Shown in pieces: positions 18,825 through 28,670 of a stretch of DNA of 64,000 nt. The stretch covers positions 496,001-560,000 of the forward strand of contig JADJRU010000001.1 of NCBI GenBank assembly GCA_016712105.1, given 5' to 3'. The position numbers and the translations under genes are program-made. The notes under the pieces are model-generated. The model saw only the letters and a list, made by a program, of their open reading frames with translations. It searched no databases and was not told the DNA's origin. Numbering within the stretch: the stretch's first letter is position 1; each line of letters begins with the position of its first letter. Source of the stretch: Ahniella sp. (GTDB lineage: Bacteria > Pseudomonadota > Gammaproteobacteria > Xanthomonadales > Ahniellaceae).

Positions 18825-20201
18825 TCAATCGTTCGGCGCATCGATCTGCACACTCGGGGGCACAGTTCGCTGGACGCGGATCTGTCGTTGTTCGATTTCG
18901 CCGTTGTCGAAGCGCACTTCGATGTCGATCAGATTTTCGCCTGGTTCCAGAGCGACTTCTTCATTGACGTGGTATCGATAGCCAGCTGGTTTGGTCGACC
19001 GGTCCAGTTCGATCAGTGCGTCCCTACCGTCAATGACGACATCGTCGACCAGTTCGCCGTCGTCGAGTGCGCGCAGTCTTACTTCGATGGTTCCCTCGGA
19101 CAACACAGCATCCGCCGCCGGAGACAGGACTTCGATCTCGCGACGGCGTTGGATGTCGACACTGAAACAGCGCTCTGCACTGGCGTACAGTGTGGCCGTA
19201 TTACGAACCTCGACGCTGAAGCAGTGGTTTCTGCCCGCCGACTCCGGAATGAGGTGGCTCAGCGTATAGGTGCCATCGGCGTTCTGTTCGAGTTGCGGCT
19301 CGACGTCATCGTCCATGTCCACGCCCATCCGGTAATTCAGCAAAGGACTACTGCCGATGTCGAAATGGACGCGGACTTGTTTGGGTGTTCCGTGCAGCAG
19401 CACGACGTTGTCGGGGTCCGGCTCCACCGACAGGAACCGGGGGGCTCCACCGACCTGAAATTGCCCGAATGGTTTGCCAAGCCCGGCGTTACCCGCAAGA
19501 TCGGATACTTCCGCGTCGATGAAATAGACGTCTTCCGCAAGCGGTTCCGGTGGGACAAACGTGATTTCCGAACTGGTCACGATGGACTGATCCGTGACAT
19601 CCGTCGAATCCACATACAGTCCGCCCCTGATGAAAAGGCGCGTGCGCGATCCATCGATGCCCAAGCCGATGTCGGAAAAAACGACTTTGATCGTGGGTCG
19701 AGCACCGGCAGGCAGCGTGATGTCATAGGGAGCAATGGTCACTGCGGGCGCTGTGGCGGTCCGAAAGTTCCAGTGAACGGACTCATCCGCAACCTGCACC
19801 TGAACCCTTTGCCGGCCTTCCGGAAACGGCTGAGCGGGTACGAAACGGGCGCGGAATGCGTCGATCTCCGCATTCGCTGTCACATCGATGTCGTTCACGA
19901 ACACGCGAACTGTTGCCGGGTCGACGGCTCCGGGCACAAACTGGACCGAAATTTCCGGCAATGAATCGGCCCCCAATGAGTCGGCGTCGGTAGGCCGGGC
20001 CGTCTCGATGCGAATGGGATCTGCCGACTCGCCTTCCTCGGCGCGCGATCGATAGAGGAACTCGTCAATGCCAGACGCACCAGGCGGTTCAGATGGGGAT
20101 ACAACATCGTTGGAGGCCTTCGCGAATCCGGAACCGCAAGCCAGAGCGGCACCCGCAAGCAAGGCAACCAAAAAGAAGGTGTGCTGCTTCAATGCGCGCA
20201 T
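18825..20201 (-). CDS. Secreted Ig-like domain protein, probable lipoprotein
   Basis: 458 residues. The ATG at 20201 (MRALKQHTFFLVALLAG) opens a signal sequence ending in ALAC, a possible lipobox. The mature part is acidic and made of beta-rich Ig-like repeats: ISVQFVPGAVDPATVRVFVND, then IKVVFSDIGLGIDGSRTRLF, VRVHFDIGSSPLLN and a final domain EVLSPAADAVLSEGTIEVRL ... PGENLIDIEV. Such domains resemble bacterial Ig-like or cadherin-type modules. It sits between the macB fragment and the intact macB gene on the same strand, 240 bp downstream. Role unknown. Confidence 0.7.
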   Translation of the reverse strand: MRALKQHTFFLVALLAGAALACGSGFAKASNDVVSPSEPPGASGIDEFLYRSRAEEGESADPIRIETARPTDADSLGADSLPEISVQFVPGAVDPATVRVFVNDIDVTANAEIDAFRARFVPAQPFPEGRQRVQVQVADESVHWNFRTATAPAVTIAPYDITLPAGARPTIKVVFSDIGLGIDGSRTRLFIRGGLYVDSTDVTDQSIVTSSEITFVPPEPLAEDVYFIDAEVSDLAGNAGLGKPFGQFQVGGAPRFLSVEPDPDNVVLLHGTPKQVRVHFDIGSSPLLNYRMGVDMDDDVEPQLEQNADGTYTLSHLIPESAGRNHCFSVEVRNTATLYASAERCFSVDIQRRREIEVLSPAADAVLSEGTIEVRLRALDDGELVDDVVIDGRDALIELDRSTKPAGYRYHVNEEVALEPGENLIDIEVRFDNGEIEQRQIRVQRTVPPSVQIDAPND

Positions 20202-20380
20202 GATGTTCCCGTTCTTGAGTGATCCGAGCGCCCCATGGCGTTCCGGCAGGCAGTTTAGGGCGCCGGAGCATCGCGTCAAGAAATGTGCAGCGGGAACAAG
20301 ACGTTGGATCAAATTCCAGCGGCAACTCACTTGATCAGAAGTCTTGGGCGCCAATGCGGGAACAACTTCCATGCACCAAT

Positions 20381-20408
20381 GCCCCGGAACGGCCGCAGGT
20401 TCCGGGGC
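20381..20408. terminator. Hairpin downstream of macB-like permease
   Basis: GCCCCGGAAC (20381-20390) and GTTCCGGGGC (20399-20408) form a 10-bp GC-rich stem with an 8-nt loop, about 33 nt past the permease stop on the minus strand. It lacks a clear U-run, so termination strength is uncertain. Confidence 0.5.
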
Positions 20409-20440
20409 TTTGCCATCAGGTTCCGATGTTCATGGCACCG

Positions 20441-21660
20441 TCACTCGTACCGAAGCGCCTCGATCGGATCCAGCGAAGCGGCTTTCGACGCGGGCATGAT
20501 GCCGAACACGACACCGACCAGCGCCGAGAATCCTGCTGCGGCCATGACCACCCACAAGGGCACGGTGGCCGGTGGGAAGTTCGGGATCAGGGACGCGACG
20601 CCCATACCGATCGCAAACCCGAGCACGATGCCGATCAACCCACCGAGCAACGCCAGCAGGCCAGCCTCGAGCAGGAATTGAATCAGGATATCCCGGCGGG
20701 TAGCGCCCAGCGCCTTGAGAATGCCGATTTCGCGCGTGCGCTCGGTGACGGACACCAACATGATGTTCATGATGCCGATGCCGCCAACCAGCAGCGAAAT
20801 GCTGACGATACCGCCCAGCACGGCGGTGGCCATCGTGGTTATCTGGCTGAACTGCTTGACGACGGAATCGGCCGCTTCGACCTTGAAGTCGTCGTCCTTC
20901 CCGGGCTTGATGTCACGCGACTCCCGGATCGCACGTTTGACCCGGGTGCGCACCTCTTCGACTTCTTCCAACTTCGGCACGGTGAACGACACCGAGAGAA
21001 ATGGCTCCTGGTTGTGGCCCATCATCGCGCGGCCGACATCGAACGGAATGATCACGTAGTTGTCCTGGCTGAAGCCCAGGATTTCGCCGCGTTTCTCCAT
21101 GATGCCTACGACCTTGAACCACTCCTTGCCGAGGCTGAAGTATTCGCCGACCGGGTTCTCCGGCATCTTCAAGTCGTCGCGCAACTGGGTGCCGATCACC
21201 GCCACACGGCGATGGCTGCGGTCGTCGCTCTCGACGATGAAGCGTCCGAACTCCGGATAACGCGCGCGGACTGCCTGGAATTCTGCCGTCGTGGCAAACA
21301 CGTCCGGCGTCGTCGTACGGCCCTTGTAACTCGCGCCACCGGCTTGCACCTGCATCATCGGCGCGACGGCGCCGACACCCGGCACACGATGGCGCAATGC
21401 CTCGACGTCCTTGAAGCGGATGTTGTTGATCTTGCCAGTGCGGAAATTCTCGTTGTTGTTTTCGGCGCGCAGCGTGAGCGTGCCCCGCCGATGTCGGCAA
21501 ACTGCGCCTTGATCAATTCGGAGAATCCCTGCACGAGGGACACCACCGCGATCACCGAGGCGGTGCCGATCAGGATGCCGAGTGTCGTCAGAAAGCTGCG
21601 CAGGCGATGCGCCATCAAACTCGTCAGTGCGGCGCGCAAGGCTTCGAGAAAGAGGTTCAT
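20441..21660 (-). pseudogene. MacB-like ABC permease, one frameshift
   Basis: The true N-terminus ([20 protein letters not shown] ... LGILIGTASVIAVVSLVQGFSELIKAQFADIGG) starts at 21660, where ATGA overlaps the ATPase stop. The frame is lost at about 21485 in a four-G run and resumes as GTLTLRAENNNENFRTGKI to the stop at 20441; one more G joins them into about 406 residues. Motifs are the periplasmic MacB_PCD domain, SVTERTREIGILKALGATR and three C-terminal TM segments. It is the last gene of a YIP1-adaptor-ATPase-permease operon, and the lesion may be only a sequencing error. Confidence 0.85.
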
Positions 21661-22355
21661 GCCGACACCGCCGAAGGATTGGGCTTACCGGTGTCCTGCA
21701 CGATCCGGCCGTCACTCACGCGGATCGTCCGCTGGCAATGTGCGGCGATGCCTGGCTCATGTGTGACGACCACGACTGTCTGGCCCTGCCGATGTAATTC
21801 GTCGAACAAAGCCATGATCTCGGCCGAGGTCTTCGAATCGAGATTACCCGTAGGTTCGTCGGCGAGCAGGATCGACGGTTTGCCGACCAACGCGCGCGCG
21901 ACCGCCACCCGCTGCCGCTGGCCACCCGACAACTGATTGGGGCGGTGACCAAGACGATCACCCAGACCCACCTGCCGTAGCGCCTCCGTTGCCAGACGCA
22001 CGCGTTCTGCGCTTGGCACACCACGATAGACCAGTGGCTGCATCACGTTCTGCAGCACCGTCATTCTGGGGAGCAGATGAAAACTCTGAAACACGAAGCC
22101 GATCTCCTGATTGCGGACACGCGCCAGTTCGTTGTCGTTCATCGTGGACGTATCGCGCCCATTGAGCACGTAACGGCCTTCCGATGGCGTGTCCAGACAG
22201 CCGATGAGGTTCATCAACGTGGACTTGCCGGAACCGGAAGGGCCCGTCAGCGCCACATATTCGTTCCGGCCTACGTGCAAGTCCACGCCATTCAGCGCGA
22301 GGATCTCCTCCTCGCCCATCATGTAACGCTTGACGATGTTCGAGAGCTCGATCAT
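21657..22355 (-). CDS. ABC transporter ATP-binding protein (MacB/LolD type)
   Basis: 232 residues with Walker [12 protein letters not shown]-loop [13 protein letters not shown], signature LSGGQRQR, Walker B and D-loop [13 protein letters not shown] and H-loop THE. Both ends overlap neighbours by ATGA, with the adaptor gene upstream and the permease downstream, so the three are translationally coupled. The typical [11 protein letters not shown] segment places it in the MacB/LolD/YknY subfamily that moves lipoproteins, peptides or macrolide-like compounds by mechanotransmission. Confidence 0.92.
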   Translation of the reverse strand: MIELSNIVKRYMMGEEEILALNGVDLHVGRNEYVALTGPSGSGKSTLMNLIGCLDTPSEGRYVLNGRDTSTMNDNELARVRNQEIGFVFQSFHLLPRMTVLQNVMQPLVYRGVPSAERVRLATEALRQVGLGDRLGHRPNQLSGGQRQRVAVARALVGKPSILLADEPTGNLDSKTSAEIMALFDELHRQGQTVVVVTHEPGIAAHCQRTIRVSDGRIVQDTGKPNPSAVSA

Positions 22356-23578
22356 TCCGCTTCGTCCCCGCCCTCATCCCCCGCGTCAGAGGACTTTCCA
22401 GCCTTGCCCTTTGTTTCGCCTTTCATTTCGGTCAGGGGATCACCCTGCTTCAGCTGGCGCAGGGCCTTGGCCGGCCCGGTGATGACTTTGTCGCCCGGCT
22501 TCAGTCCCTTCGTTACTTCGTCCCAACGATCATCGGAAATGCCGGTCTCGATCTCGGCCTTGTGGGCGCGACCATCCCGCCACAACCAGACATGGCGCTT
22601 GAGCTTCTGGTCCTCGCCGGATTCACTGATCACGGCTTCCACCGGGATGGCCAGACGTTTGGTGCCGTCGCTGAGGAAGATATCCGTGCGCGCACTCATG
22701 CCCGAGCGCAACTGCACATCATCCGGCGCGTCGAGAAGCACGGTGACCTTATAGGCCCGGCCCTGCAATTCCACGGTCGGCGCGAGCGCGATCTGCTCGA
22801 CCCGTCCCTTGATCGCACGATCAGGATAGGCCGCCGGATAAACATTGGCGTGTTGCCCGATGACGATATTGGCGATATCGGCCTCATCGACCTTGAGCTC
22901 GGCCTGGATCGCCGAGGTATCGGCAATCTTCATCAACTGGGCGCCTGCCAAGGCCATCGTCGACGGAATGGCCGTTTCGCCAACCTTGATCGGCAACGCC
23001 ACGACGGTGCCGCTGATCGGCGCCAGGATGTCGGTCTTGGCCATCTGCTCGCGCGCTTCCCTGAGCACAGCCTCGGCACCACGCAGCGCTTCCTCGCTGC
23101 TCTTCAACTCGACGCGTGCCAGTTCGAGCAGATTACGGTCTTCGTCGAAACGGCTTTGATCGATCATCCTGGCCGCAATCAGCTTGCTGCTGCGCTCGAA
23201 CTGTTTTTCGCGCAAGTTCAGCGCCACGCGCTGACGCTCGATGCTGATCACGCTCTGTCGCCGACTCGCCTCTTCACGCTCGATCGCGTTGAGATACGTT
23301 TCCGGATCCAGGGACAGCAGAACCTGCCCCTTTGTCACTGCGTCACCTTCCTTGACCGAGATCGAACGGACCTTGGCAATCAGCTCCGAGGTGAGGTTCA
23401 CCTCGTTGCGATAGGCGAGTGTCCCCGAAGCCAGGCTGGTGGGCCTGATCTCTTGTTGCTCAGCGGTGACCAACTTGACCTCGATGCCGGTTTCGCCACG
23501 CATCTTCTTGATGGCGATGGGGCCGATCACGATCAGCAACACGACGCCCAGCACCAGCCACTTCTTCTTGGAATTCAT
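22352..23578 (-). CDS. MacA-like periplasmic adaptor
   Basis: 408 residues starting at MNSKKKW (23578, GAGAAG box). It has a membrane anchor (residues 5-22, [17 protein letters not shown]), lipoyl halves [22 protein letters not shown] and [20 protein letters not shown], a coiled coil and a beta-barrel with [13 protein letters not shown]. The C-terminal tail is rich in Lys, Gly and Glu/Asp ([19 protein letters not shown]), unusual for MacA. It is operonic with the ATPase (ATGA overlap) and follows the YIP1 gene by 29 nt. Confidence 0.9.
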   Translation of the reverse strand: MNSKKKWLVLGVVLLIVIGPIAIKKMRGETGIEVKLVTAEQQEIRPTSLASGTLAYRNEVNLTSELIAKVRSISVKEGDAVTKGQVLLSLDPETYLNAIEREEASRRQSVISIERQRVALNLREKQFERSSKLIAARMIDQSRFDEDRNLLELARVELKSSEEALRGAEAVLREAREQMAKTDILAPISGTVVALPIKVGETAIPSTMALAGAQLMKIADTSAIQAELKVDEADIANIVIGQHANVYPAAYPDRAIKGRVEQIALAPTVELQGRAYKVTVLLDAPDDVQLRSGMSARTDIFLSDGTKRLAIPVEAVISESGEDQKLKRHVWLWRDGRAHKAEIETGISDDRWDEVTKGLKPGDKVITGPAKALRQLKQGDPLTEMKGETKGKAGKSSDAGDEGGDEAE

Positions 23579-23607
23579 TCGCGCTTCTCGATCGGGGATA
23601 GGGTGGA

Positions 23608-24294
23608 TCAAGACTTCAGGACTGCCCAGGCAGCCATACAACCGAAGATGAAGAGGGTCGGGATGAGCGCCACAGTGAATGCCTGACCCCAGCCGCCGCG
23701 ACTCCAGGTACGCCAACCGATCGCTGCCACCACCACACTCCACAACGAGAGCAGGTTGAAATTCTTGGCGAACGAGCTCCAAGCGTGGTCAGAGGGCAGC
23801 TGCACGATCAAAGGATCGACGTTGGTCAGCATCAGCGACTCGAGCGCAGTCTGCGGCGCCATCATGATGATGCCGACGATGGCGACCACCAGCGAGAGCA
23901 TGGACGGCACACCCGACCACGCGACCAGGCTCACGGAATGTTTGTACGACACGCCGGCCCCTGTGACCTTGCCGGCAACGAAGTAATAGAGCGCCATCAC
24001 CAGCGTGACGATCACGATCATGATCGGCCCCATGACGGCACTGATGATGCCGATCACTGATGCCGAGGGCATCATCTTCCTGGCTTGTTCGATCTCGGCC
24101 GCAGACATCTCCGAGCCACTCATCGCGAGCTGGTGGCTGGTGAACCATTCCGTGTCGACCTTGTTGAAATACAGCAGGCTCATCACCACGGTCAGCGCCA
24201 TCATCAGCGCCAGTGGCAACAGAAACGTGGGCTTTTCCTTCAAATCGGCGAACGCTTTGCCCGGCTCGACAAAAATATTGATCAGGTTACTCAT
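23608..24294 (-). CDS. YIP1-family membrane protein
   Basis: 228 residues with an AGGAG box before the ATG. The family start NLINIFVEPGKAFADLKEKP is followed by about five transmembrane segments (near 26-44, 80-108, 125-150, 178-195 and 205-226). Bacterial YIP1 proteins are polytopic membrane proteins of unknown function, often next to ABC exporters. Here it is the first gene of an operon with a MacA-like adaptor, ATPase and permease, so it may help assemble or regulate that pump. That link is inferred from position only. Confidence 0.85.
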   Translation of the reverse strand: MSNLINIFVEPGKAFADLKEKPTFLLPLALMMALTVVMSLLYFNKVDTEWFTSHQLAMSGSEMSAAEIEQARKMMPSASVIGIISAVMGPIMIVIVTLVMALYYFVAGKVTGAGVSYKHSVSLVAWSGVPSMLSLVVAIVGIIMMAPQTALESLMLTNVDPLIVQLPSDHAWSSFAKNFNLLSLWSVVVAAIGWRTWSRGGWGQAFTVALIPTLFIFGCMAAWAVLKS

Positions 24295-24489
24295 GGCCTA
24301 CTCCTATTCCCAAGTGTGAAAGTTCGACGATCTGACTCAATGTCCAGTGTCGCACAGGGTGGCTCCTCGGCCGGGTACCCACAAGTGACGCCCGGCACAT
24401 GCCGGTATGGCAGTTGTCATGTCCAACGCCCTGAGTGCTCCGCGATCGCGCGGTCGAATGAACTGGCTGTGGCACGGCGACTGCACAGT

Positions 24490-25275
24490 CTAGTCGCTGT
24501 CTTCGTCGTCCTGCTGAGTTGCTGCCTCAGCGCTTCTCAGCATCGCCGCAAGCGCTTCGTCCAGGCTCAAACACGCCGGACTCTTTCGTGTCATCGGCAA
24601 CAGGTCCTGAGCATAGAAGGATTCAAAGTCGTCCTGATGGAAACCCGTAATGCCGAAGCGTCCTTGTGTATCGAAATACAGATAGTCGAATGCCTCGCCA
24701 TCGCCCGACGTATGCCAACCGATCACACTGTAGTTCTGATTCAACACGAGCACTTCGGCTTCGGTCAGCCCCTCGCCACTCGCAGGGTCAAACTCCATGC
24801 GATGACCACCCCAAGACAGGATGATCATGTCGACCAGACCGATCGACCGGATGCAATTCCAGCCGGTGGCGCCGGACTGCGCCTTGGCGACCAACTCGGG
24901 CGCTGCATGAATCACCAGATCAGACAGGTAACCGCCGCCGTCGAAGGAGCCCTCCTTCAAATAGAAGTCCACCAGAGAATTCGGCATCGGCGTGCCCGAC
25001 AACCGCCGCAAGCTGTCTATCGATGCAAGCGTTGCCGCCTGACCAAAACGAGCGAAGCGCGCGTATCTCGCCATATAGGCGTCGTAGGTGTCGGAGTCGT
25101 CACCTTGTTCCAAGAGGTAGCGATAGTAGTCATCGCGTACTTGGCGCTCCAATGTATTGACGCGATCCATGGTCGAGACGAACAGCATGTGTGTGGCATG
25201 GTTCATCGAAGACGACTCCGAACTCACAGGCGGAAGGAATGGCAGCCCAAGACCTGAAGCATCGTTACTCTGCAT
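24490..25275 (-). CDS. SMI1/KNR4 (SUKH)-like protein
   Basis: About 261 residues from the chosen ATG at 25275 (GAGG upstream); starts at 25206 or 25338 are also possible. The segments PMPNSLVDFYLKEGSF, LIVMDMI-like core (LVDMIILSWGG) and FDYLYFDTQGRFGITGFHQDD follow the SMI1/KNR4 (SUKH) fold. SUKH proteins are often immunity factors against contact-dependent or other nuclease toxins, but many are stand-alone with no toxin. No toxin gene is adjacent here, so an orphan immunity or housekeeping scaffold role is equally possible. The C-terminus is very acidic (QQDDEDSD). Confidence 0.55.
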   Translation of the reverse strand: MQSNDASGLGLPFLPPVSSESSSMNHATHMLFVSTMDRVNTLERQVRDDYYRYLLEQGDDSDTYDAYMARYARFARFGQAATLASIDSLRRLSGTPMPNSLVDFYLKEGSFDGGGYLSDLVIHAAPELVAKAQSGATGWNCIRSIGLVDMIILSWGGHRMEFDPASGEGLTEAEVLVLNQNYSVIGWHTSGDGEAFDYLYFDTQGRFGITGFHQDDFESFYAQDLLPMTRKSPACLSLDEALAAMLRSAEAATQQDDEDSD

Positions 25276-25988
25276 TACCAACAGACCTCGTTCGGAAGCC
25301 GCAAGACTGATGATGAACGGAACGCGTTTGCGTGTCACCTGACAAACCGTTGAGCATCATTTTGACCCAGGCGTCACGCTGCACCCGCGGCTTGATGTCC
25401 AAGCAGGAGGTACTCGGCGAGCTTCCTGCTCTTGATGTCCGCTTCCGTTCTGAGCTTCAAATGACGCCGACCCTTTCCTGATCCTTCAAGGTGACCAAAT
25501 TTGCCTGCGAGTCCTGGCTCCGTTGACCCAGGCAACTCGGAACGGACACATGTCCCGGTCTTGAAAACGCCACAGAACTGCACCCCAGAAGTCGAACAGG
25601 ATCCACCGTCGGACCTGCTCAAGTCGAATGAAAATCGGCGGCCTCGTCTCAGTGAGCTGGAGTCATCGAACGGACCCCACGGTACGGCACATGACCGTAT
25701 AGGTAAGCACGCCGACTCATCGCTCAACCAGCATCCATGACTTGAGCCCTTTTGCGATGACTTTCATCGGGACCTTCCGATCGTTGCAGGACAGGTTTGA
25801 TTGGCAGATGGAACCAGACTTTTGAATGGTTGCTCTCCCGAAGTGCCGATGGTCGTTGCCCGCCTTCTTCGTGTAGTCGATCTTCACAACCCTGATCCAT
25901 TGCGTGCGCCATTGAGATCGTTTGCAGCCTGAACTGCCTGCATCAGGGCAACCGACTGCGGGCCCAGACGACAACCGAAACGATTCAC
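25276..25988. other. Intergenic stretch, no recognisable gene
   Basis: Several short frames exist but none has a ribosome binding site or a domain I know. The composition is less GC-biased in codon position three than in neighbouring genes, as expected for non-coding or decayed DNA. No palindromic repeat of families A to C is seen here. Confidence 0.4.
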
Positions 25989-26530
25989 TCAGAAGCAGCC
26001 AATCTGCTCAGGCAGCCCCAGATCGGACCTGTGCGCCTGCTTGAACATCGCTGCAGCTCAGGGGATGCTGAACAGTCAGGGTCTGCGTGGCGCGAATACG
26101 CACTCGGATGCAAACGCCCAGACCTGGTCAATCGGCCGCACATCGCCCAGCGGGACCCCTCGCTCGTCGCACCAACTCTCGACTTGAGCCACGTCTCGAA
26201 ACATCAGCATGACGGAGCAGGTGTAGATCACGTTGTCCCAGGCTTTTTGCATGGGAATCGGGAAGTGCACAACGAAGTTCGTGTCGATCAACTTGCCATT
26301 CCGAATCTTGATATTGACCGCGTCACCGATACCGCCAAGTCGCGTCTCGATCTGCGCTGGGCGGCCAGCCAGATGGGCTTGTCCCGTGACACCACGCGCA
26401 GTTCCCCACCACTTCTTGCCGTGAGCACGCGCCAGACAAGTCGCCCGGGCAGACGAACGGATAGGCTACCCAGACCTCATCGGTCCTGGGATGTGAACAC
26501 AGTGACGTCCGACAGTGCCCCATGCCGGTC
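25989..26530 (-). pseudogene. Degraded organomercurial lyase (MerB)-like gene
   Basis: Reading the minus strand, the best piece (about 26076-26400) gives PAQIETRLGGIGDAVNIKIR, LIDTNFVVHFPIP, AWDNVIYTCSVMLMFRDVAQ, VESWCDERGVPLGDVRP and DQVWAFASE. This resembles the C-terminal half of alkylmercury lyase-like proteins, with a Cys in the YTCSVML strand. The upstream piece has VWVAYPF and GNCAW in a different frame, and downstream WYSRHADP and AAAMFKQ fall in other frames, ending at the stop at 25989-25991. At least three frame changes are needed, so the gene looks dead. Assignment to MerB is by motif memory only. Confidence 0.45.
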
Positions 26531-27063
26531 GCACCTCATCGGCGCTGCGACAAGCTTCGACGAAAGCTCTTCGATCCTTAGTGGGCGCCGCGTCTCCGGA
26601 AACAACGGAGGATCGCTGATGCAGGCTGGCGTTGCGGCCATAAACCTTCGTGTTGTATCGGCCTTGTCTCAGGGTCATCGCAAGTACGAGATTGCCGCGC
26701 CCTTCGGGCTCGCAATGACGGAATCTTGAATATGGCGGTGGAAGAATCGCGACTCAAGACTCGGGTCCTTCATTGAAAATCAGACTTCCCGGTGTTTGAC
26801 AGTGCTGTCAGGCTGAACCTGGCGGCGGCATCGCGGCCAGATGCTGCTCCAGCGTATCTCCATGGCCCTGGATAGTCGCGACCATTGGGACATCCGCCTT
26901 CGCAAAGACAAGGATCCAGCCGGGCGACCAACGCTGAGTCATGGTGAATCGACATCGGCGAGAATCCGATGCCGGAGTTGGTAGCAGACAATCTCCGTGC
27001 CCTGGCAAAAAGGCTCGGGTTCGCGGTTGGGATAGGATGAGTTTTTGTCCACAAGGGGACACC
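26531..27063. other. Intergenic stretch with one partial repeat A
   Basis: It holds a right half of palindromic repeat A at about 26664-26719 (GAGATTGCCGCGCCC then TTCGGGCTCGCAATGAC). The rest shows no gene; the promoter of the serine hydrolase at 27064 must lie near its right end. Confidence 0.5.
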
Positions 27064-28659
27064 ATGCTCTACCGCACCATCGCGCTGCTTCTGTCATTCG
27101 CCATGCCCGTGTTCGCCCAAGCGGACACAACGTCCAGGACGGCCATCGTTGACGATCCCGAGGTCCAGGCAGCCACGCGGTTGTTCAGCGCCTGGCTGGA
27201 AGGCCAGATGGCCTATCGCGGCCTGCCTGGCGTGGCGGTGGGGGTGGTGCACGATCAGGAGTTGGTGTGGTCAAAAGGCTTCGGATTTGCGGATGTAGCA
27301 TCGAAGAAGCCGATGACCGCCGATACACGTTTTCGCATTGCGTCCAACTCGAAGCTGTTCGCCGCGATCGCCATCCTGCAACTGCGGGAGGCCGGCAAAC
27401 TTCGACTCGACGATCCGGTGCAACAGCACCTGCCTTGGTTCACGGTGAAGCCAGCGGGACCGGATGATGGTCCGATCACGATCGAGCAACTGCTGTCGCA
27501 CTCATCCGGTCTGCCGCGTGAGGCCACTGATCACTGGTCCAGCTACGATTTTCCGACCGAAGCCGAGATCCAGGAACTGATGCCCGATCGCCAGGCCGCG
27601 TTTCCGCCACAGACACGCTGGAAATATTCCAACCTGGCATTTGCCGTGGCGGGGCTGGTGGTCGAAAAGATCAGCGGCCAGCGCTGGGCCGATTATGTGG
27701 AAGCCAACATCATCGCGCCCCTGGAGATGACCGCCACCAGTATCGACAAACCCGATCCCGGCCTCGCCACGCCTTATGGCATCCGAACACCCCAGGGCAC
27801 GCGCCGGATCATGCCCTTTATTGACGCAAAGGGCATGGCAGCGGCAACGGGCATGACGTCCAACGTGACCGATCTCGCCAAGTTCATTTCCGCCCAATTC
27901 CGTGGCGGCCCGAAGGGTGGCACAAACGTCTTGTCAGCCGGTTCCTGGCGTGAGGCACTTCGCGTGCGTTCGGTCGACGAGCACTGGCTCAAGGGCTCGG
28001 GCCTCGGCTTTGACCATGTGCGTGTAAAGGACCGCACCTACGTCGGTCACGGTGGCGGGTATTCCGGCAACACCACCATGACCCGCGTGCAGTTGGACGA
28101 CAGGGTAGGGGTCGTGGTGTTGACGAACACGAATGACTCGGAGCCTGGCAACATCGCCGATCAGTTGCTCGCGACTGTAGGCGCCGCCGTGGCCAAGGCT
28201 GCGAAACCGGAGACTACGCCACTGTGGGACGACGCCTGGGCACGCTTTGCCGGGCTCTATCGAGGCAACTACGAAGACGGCATCACACAGGTGGTCTTGC
28301 TCAACAACCAACTGGCACTGCTGCCGGCGGGCACGGGTCCGGCCGAGACCGAAACCTTCCTCGAAGCGCTGGGAGACGGCCGATTCAAACTGGTGGCGCC
28401 AACTGGCGGCGACGAGATCGGCGAGATCGTCCGATTCGAAGAGACGCCCTGGCAAACCGATGCGAATGGTGATTGGCGATTATTGGGCGGATCGAGTCGA
28501 TCATTTCTGAGTTGGTATCGTTCATGCGCGGCCGGAATGAGTGTGACGGGCGAGGCCGTCACACTCGGGCACCTTGTCTTGCATCAGGTTTCAGTTGGTC
28601 ACCTGGCACGCAAGATAAAGGTGTCCATTGCCGACTTCGATCTGCGCCCGGTCACGTGA
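27064..28659 (+). CDS. Secreted serine hydrolase, beta-lactamase family
   Basis: 531 residues; the ATG at 27064 follows AAGGGGAC and opens a signal peptide (MLYRTIALLLSFAMPVFAQA). Catalytic motifs of the class C beta-lactamase/D,D-peptidase fold are S-N-S-K (Ser94, Lys97), YSN (Tyr188) and HGG in VGHGGGYSG. Residues about 390-480 form the extra C-terminal beta-domain found in many of these hydrolases. The last about 50 residues (from LLGGSSRSF) look atypical and may follow a frameshift. Substrates may be peptidoglycan peptides, D-amino peptides or esters. Confidence 0.85.
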   Translation: MLYRTIALLLSFAMPVFAQADTTSRTAIVDDPEVQAATRLFSAWLEGQMAYRGLPGVAVGVVHDQELVWSKGFGFADVASKKPMTADTRFRIASNSKLFAAIAILQLREAGKLRLDDPVQQHLPWFTVKPAGPDDGPITIEQLLSHSSGLPREATDHWSSYDFPTEAEIQELMPDRQAAFPPQTRWKYSNLAFAVAGLVVEKISGQRWADYVEANIIAPLEMTATSIDKPDPGLATPYGIRTPQGTRRIMPFIDAKGMAAATGMTSNVTDLAKFISAQFRGGPKGGTNVLSAGSWREALRVRSVDEHWLKGSGLGFDHVRVKDRTYVGHGGGYSGNTTMTRVQLDDRVGVVVLTNTNDSEPGNIADQLLATVGAAVAKAAKPETTPLWDDAWARFAGLYRGNYEDGITQVVLLNNQLALLPAGTGPAETETFLEALGDGRFKLVAPTGGDEIGEIVRFEETPWQTDANGDWRLLGGSSRSFLSWYRSCAAGMSVTGEAVTLGHLVLHQVSVGHLARKIKVSIADFDLRPVT

Positions 28660-28670
28660 ACCAGCAAGAC

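Noticed and set aside
24490..25275. Toxin-immunity locus based on the SUKH-like protein
   Set aside because: No toxin, Rhs, CdiA or secretion marker lies next to it, and SUKH proteins are often not immunity proteins.
26941..27063. Upstream in-frame extension of the serine hydrolase at 27064
   Set aside because: The extension lacks a signal peptide and is Arg/Gly-rich; the signal sequence begins at 27064.
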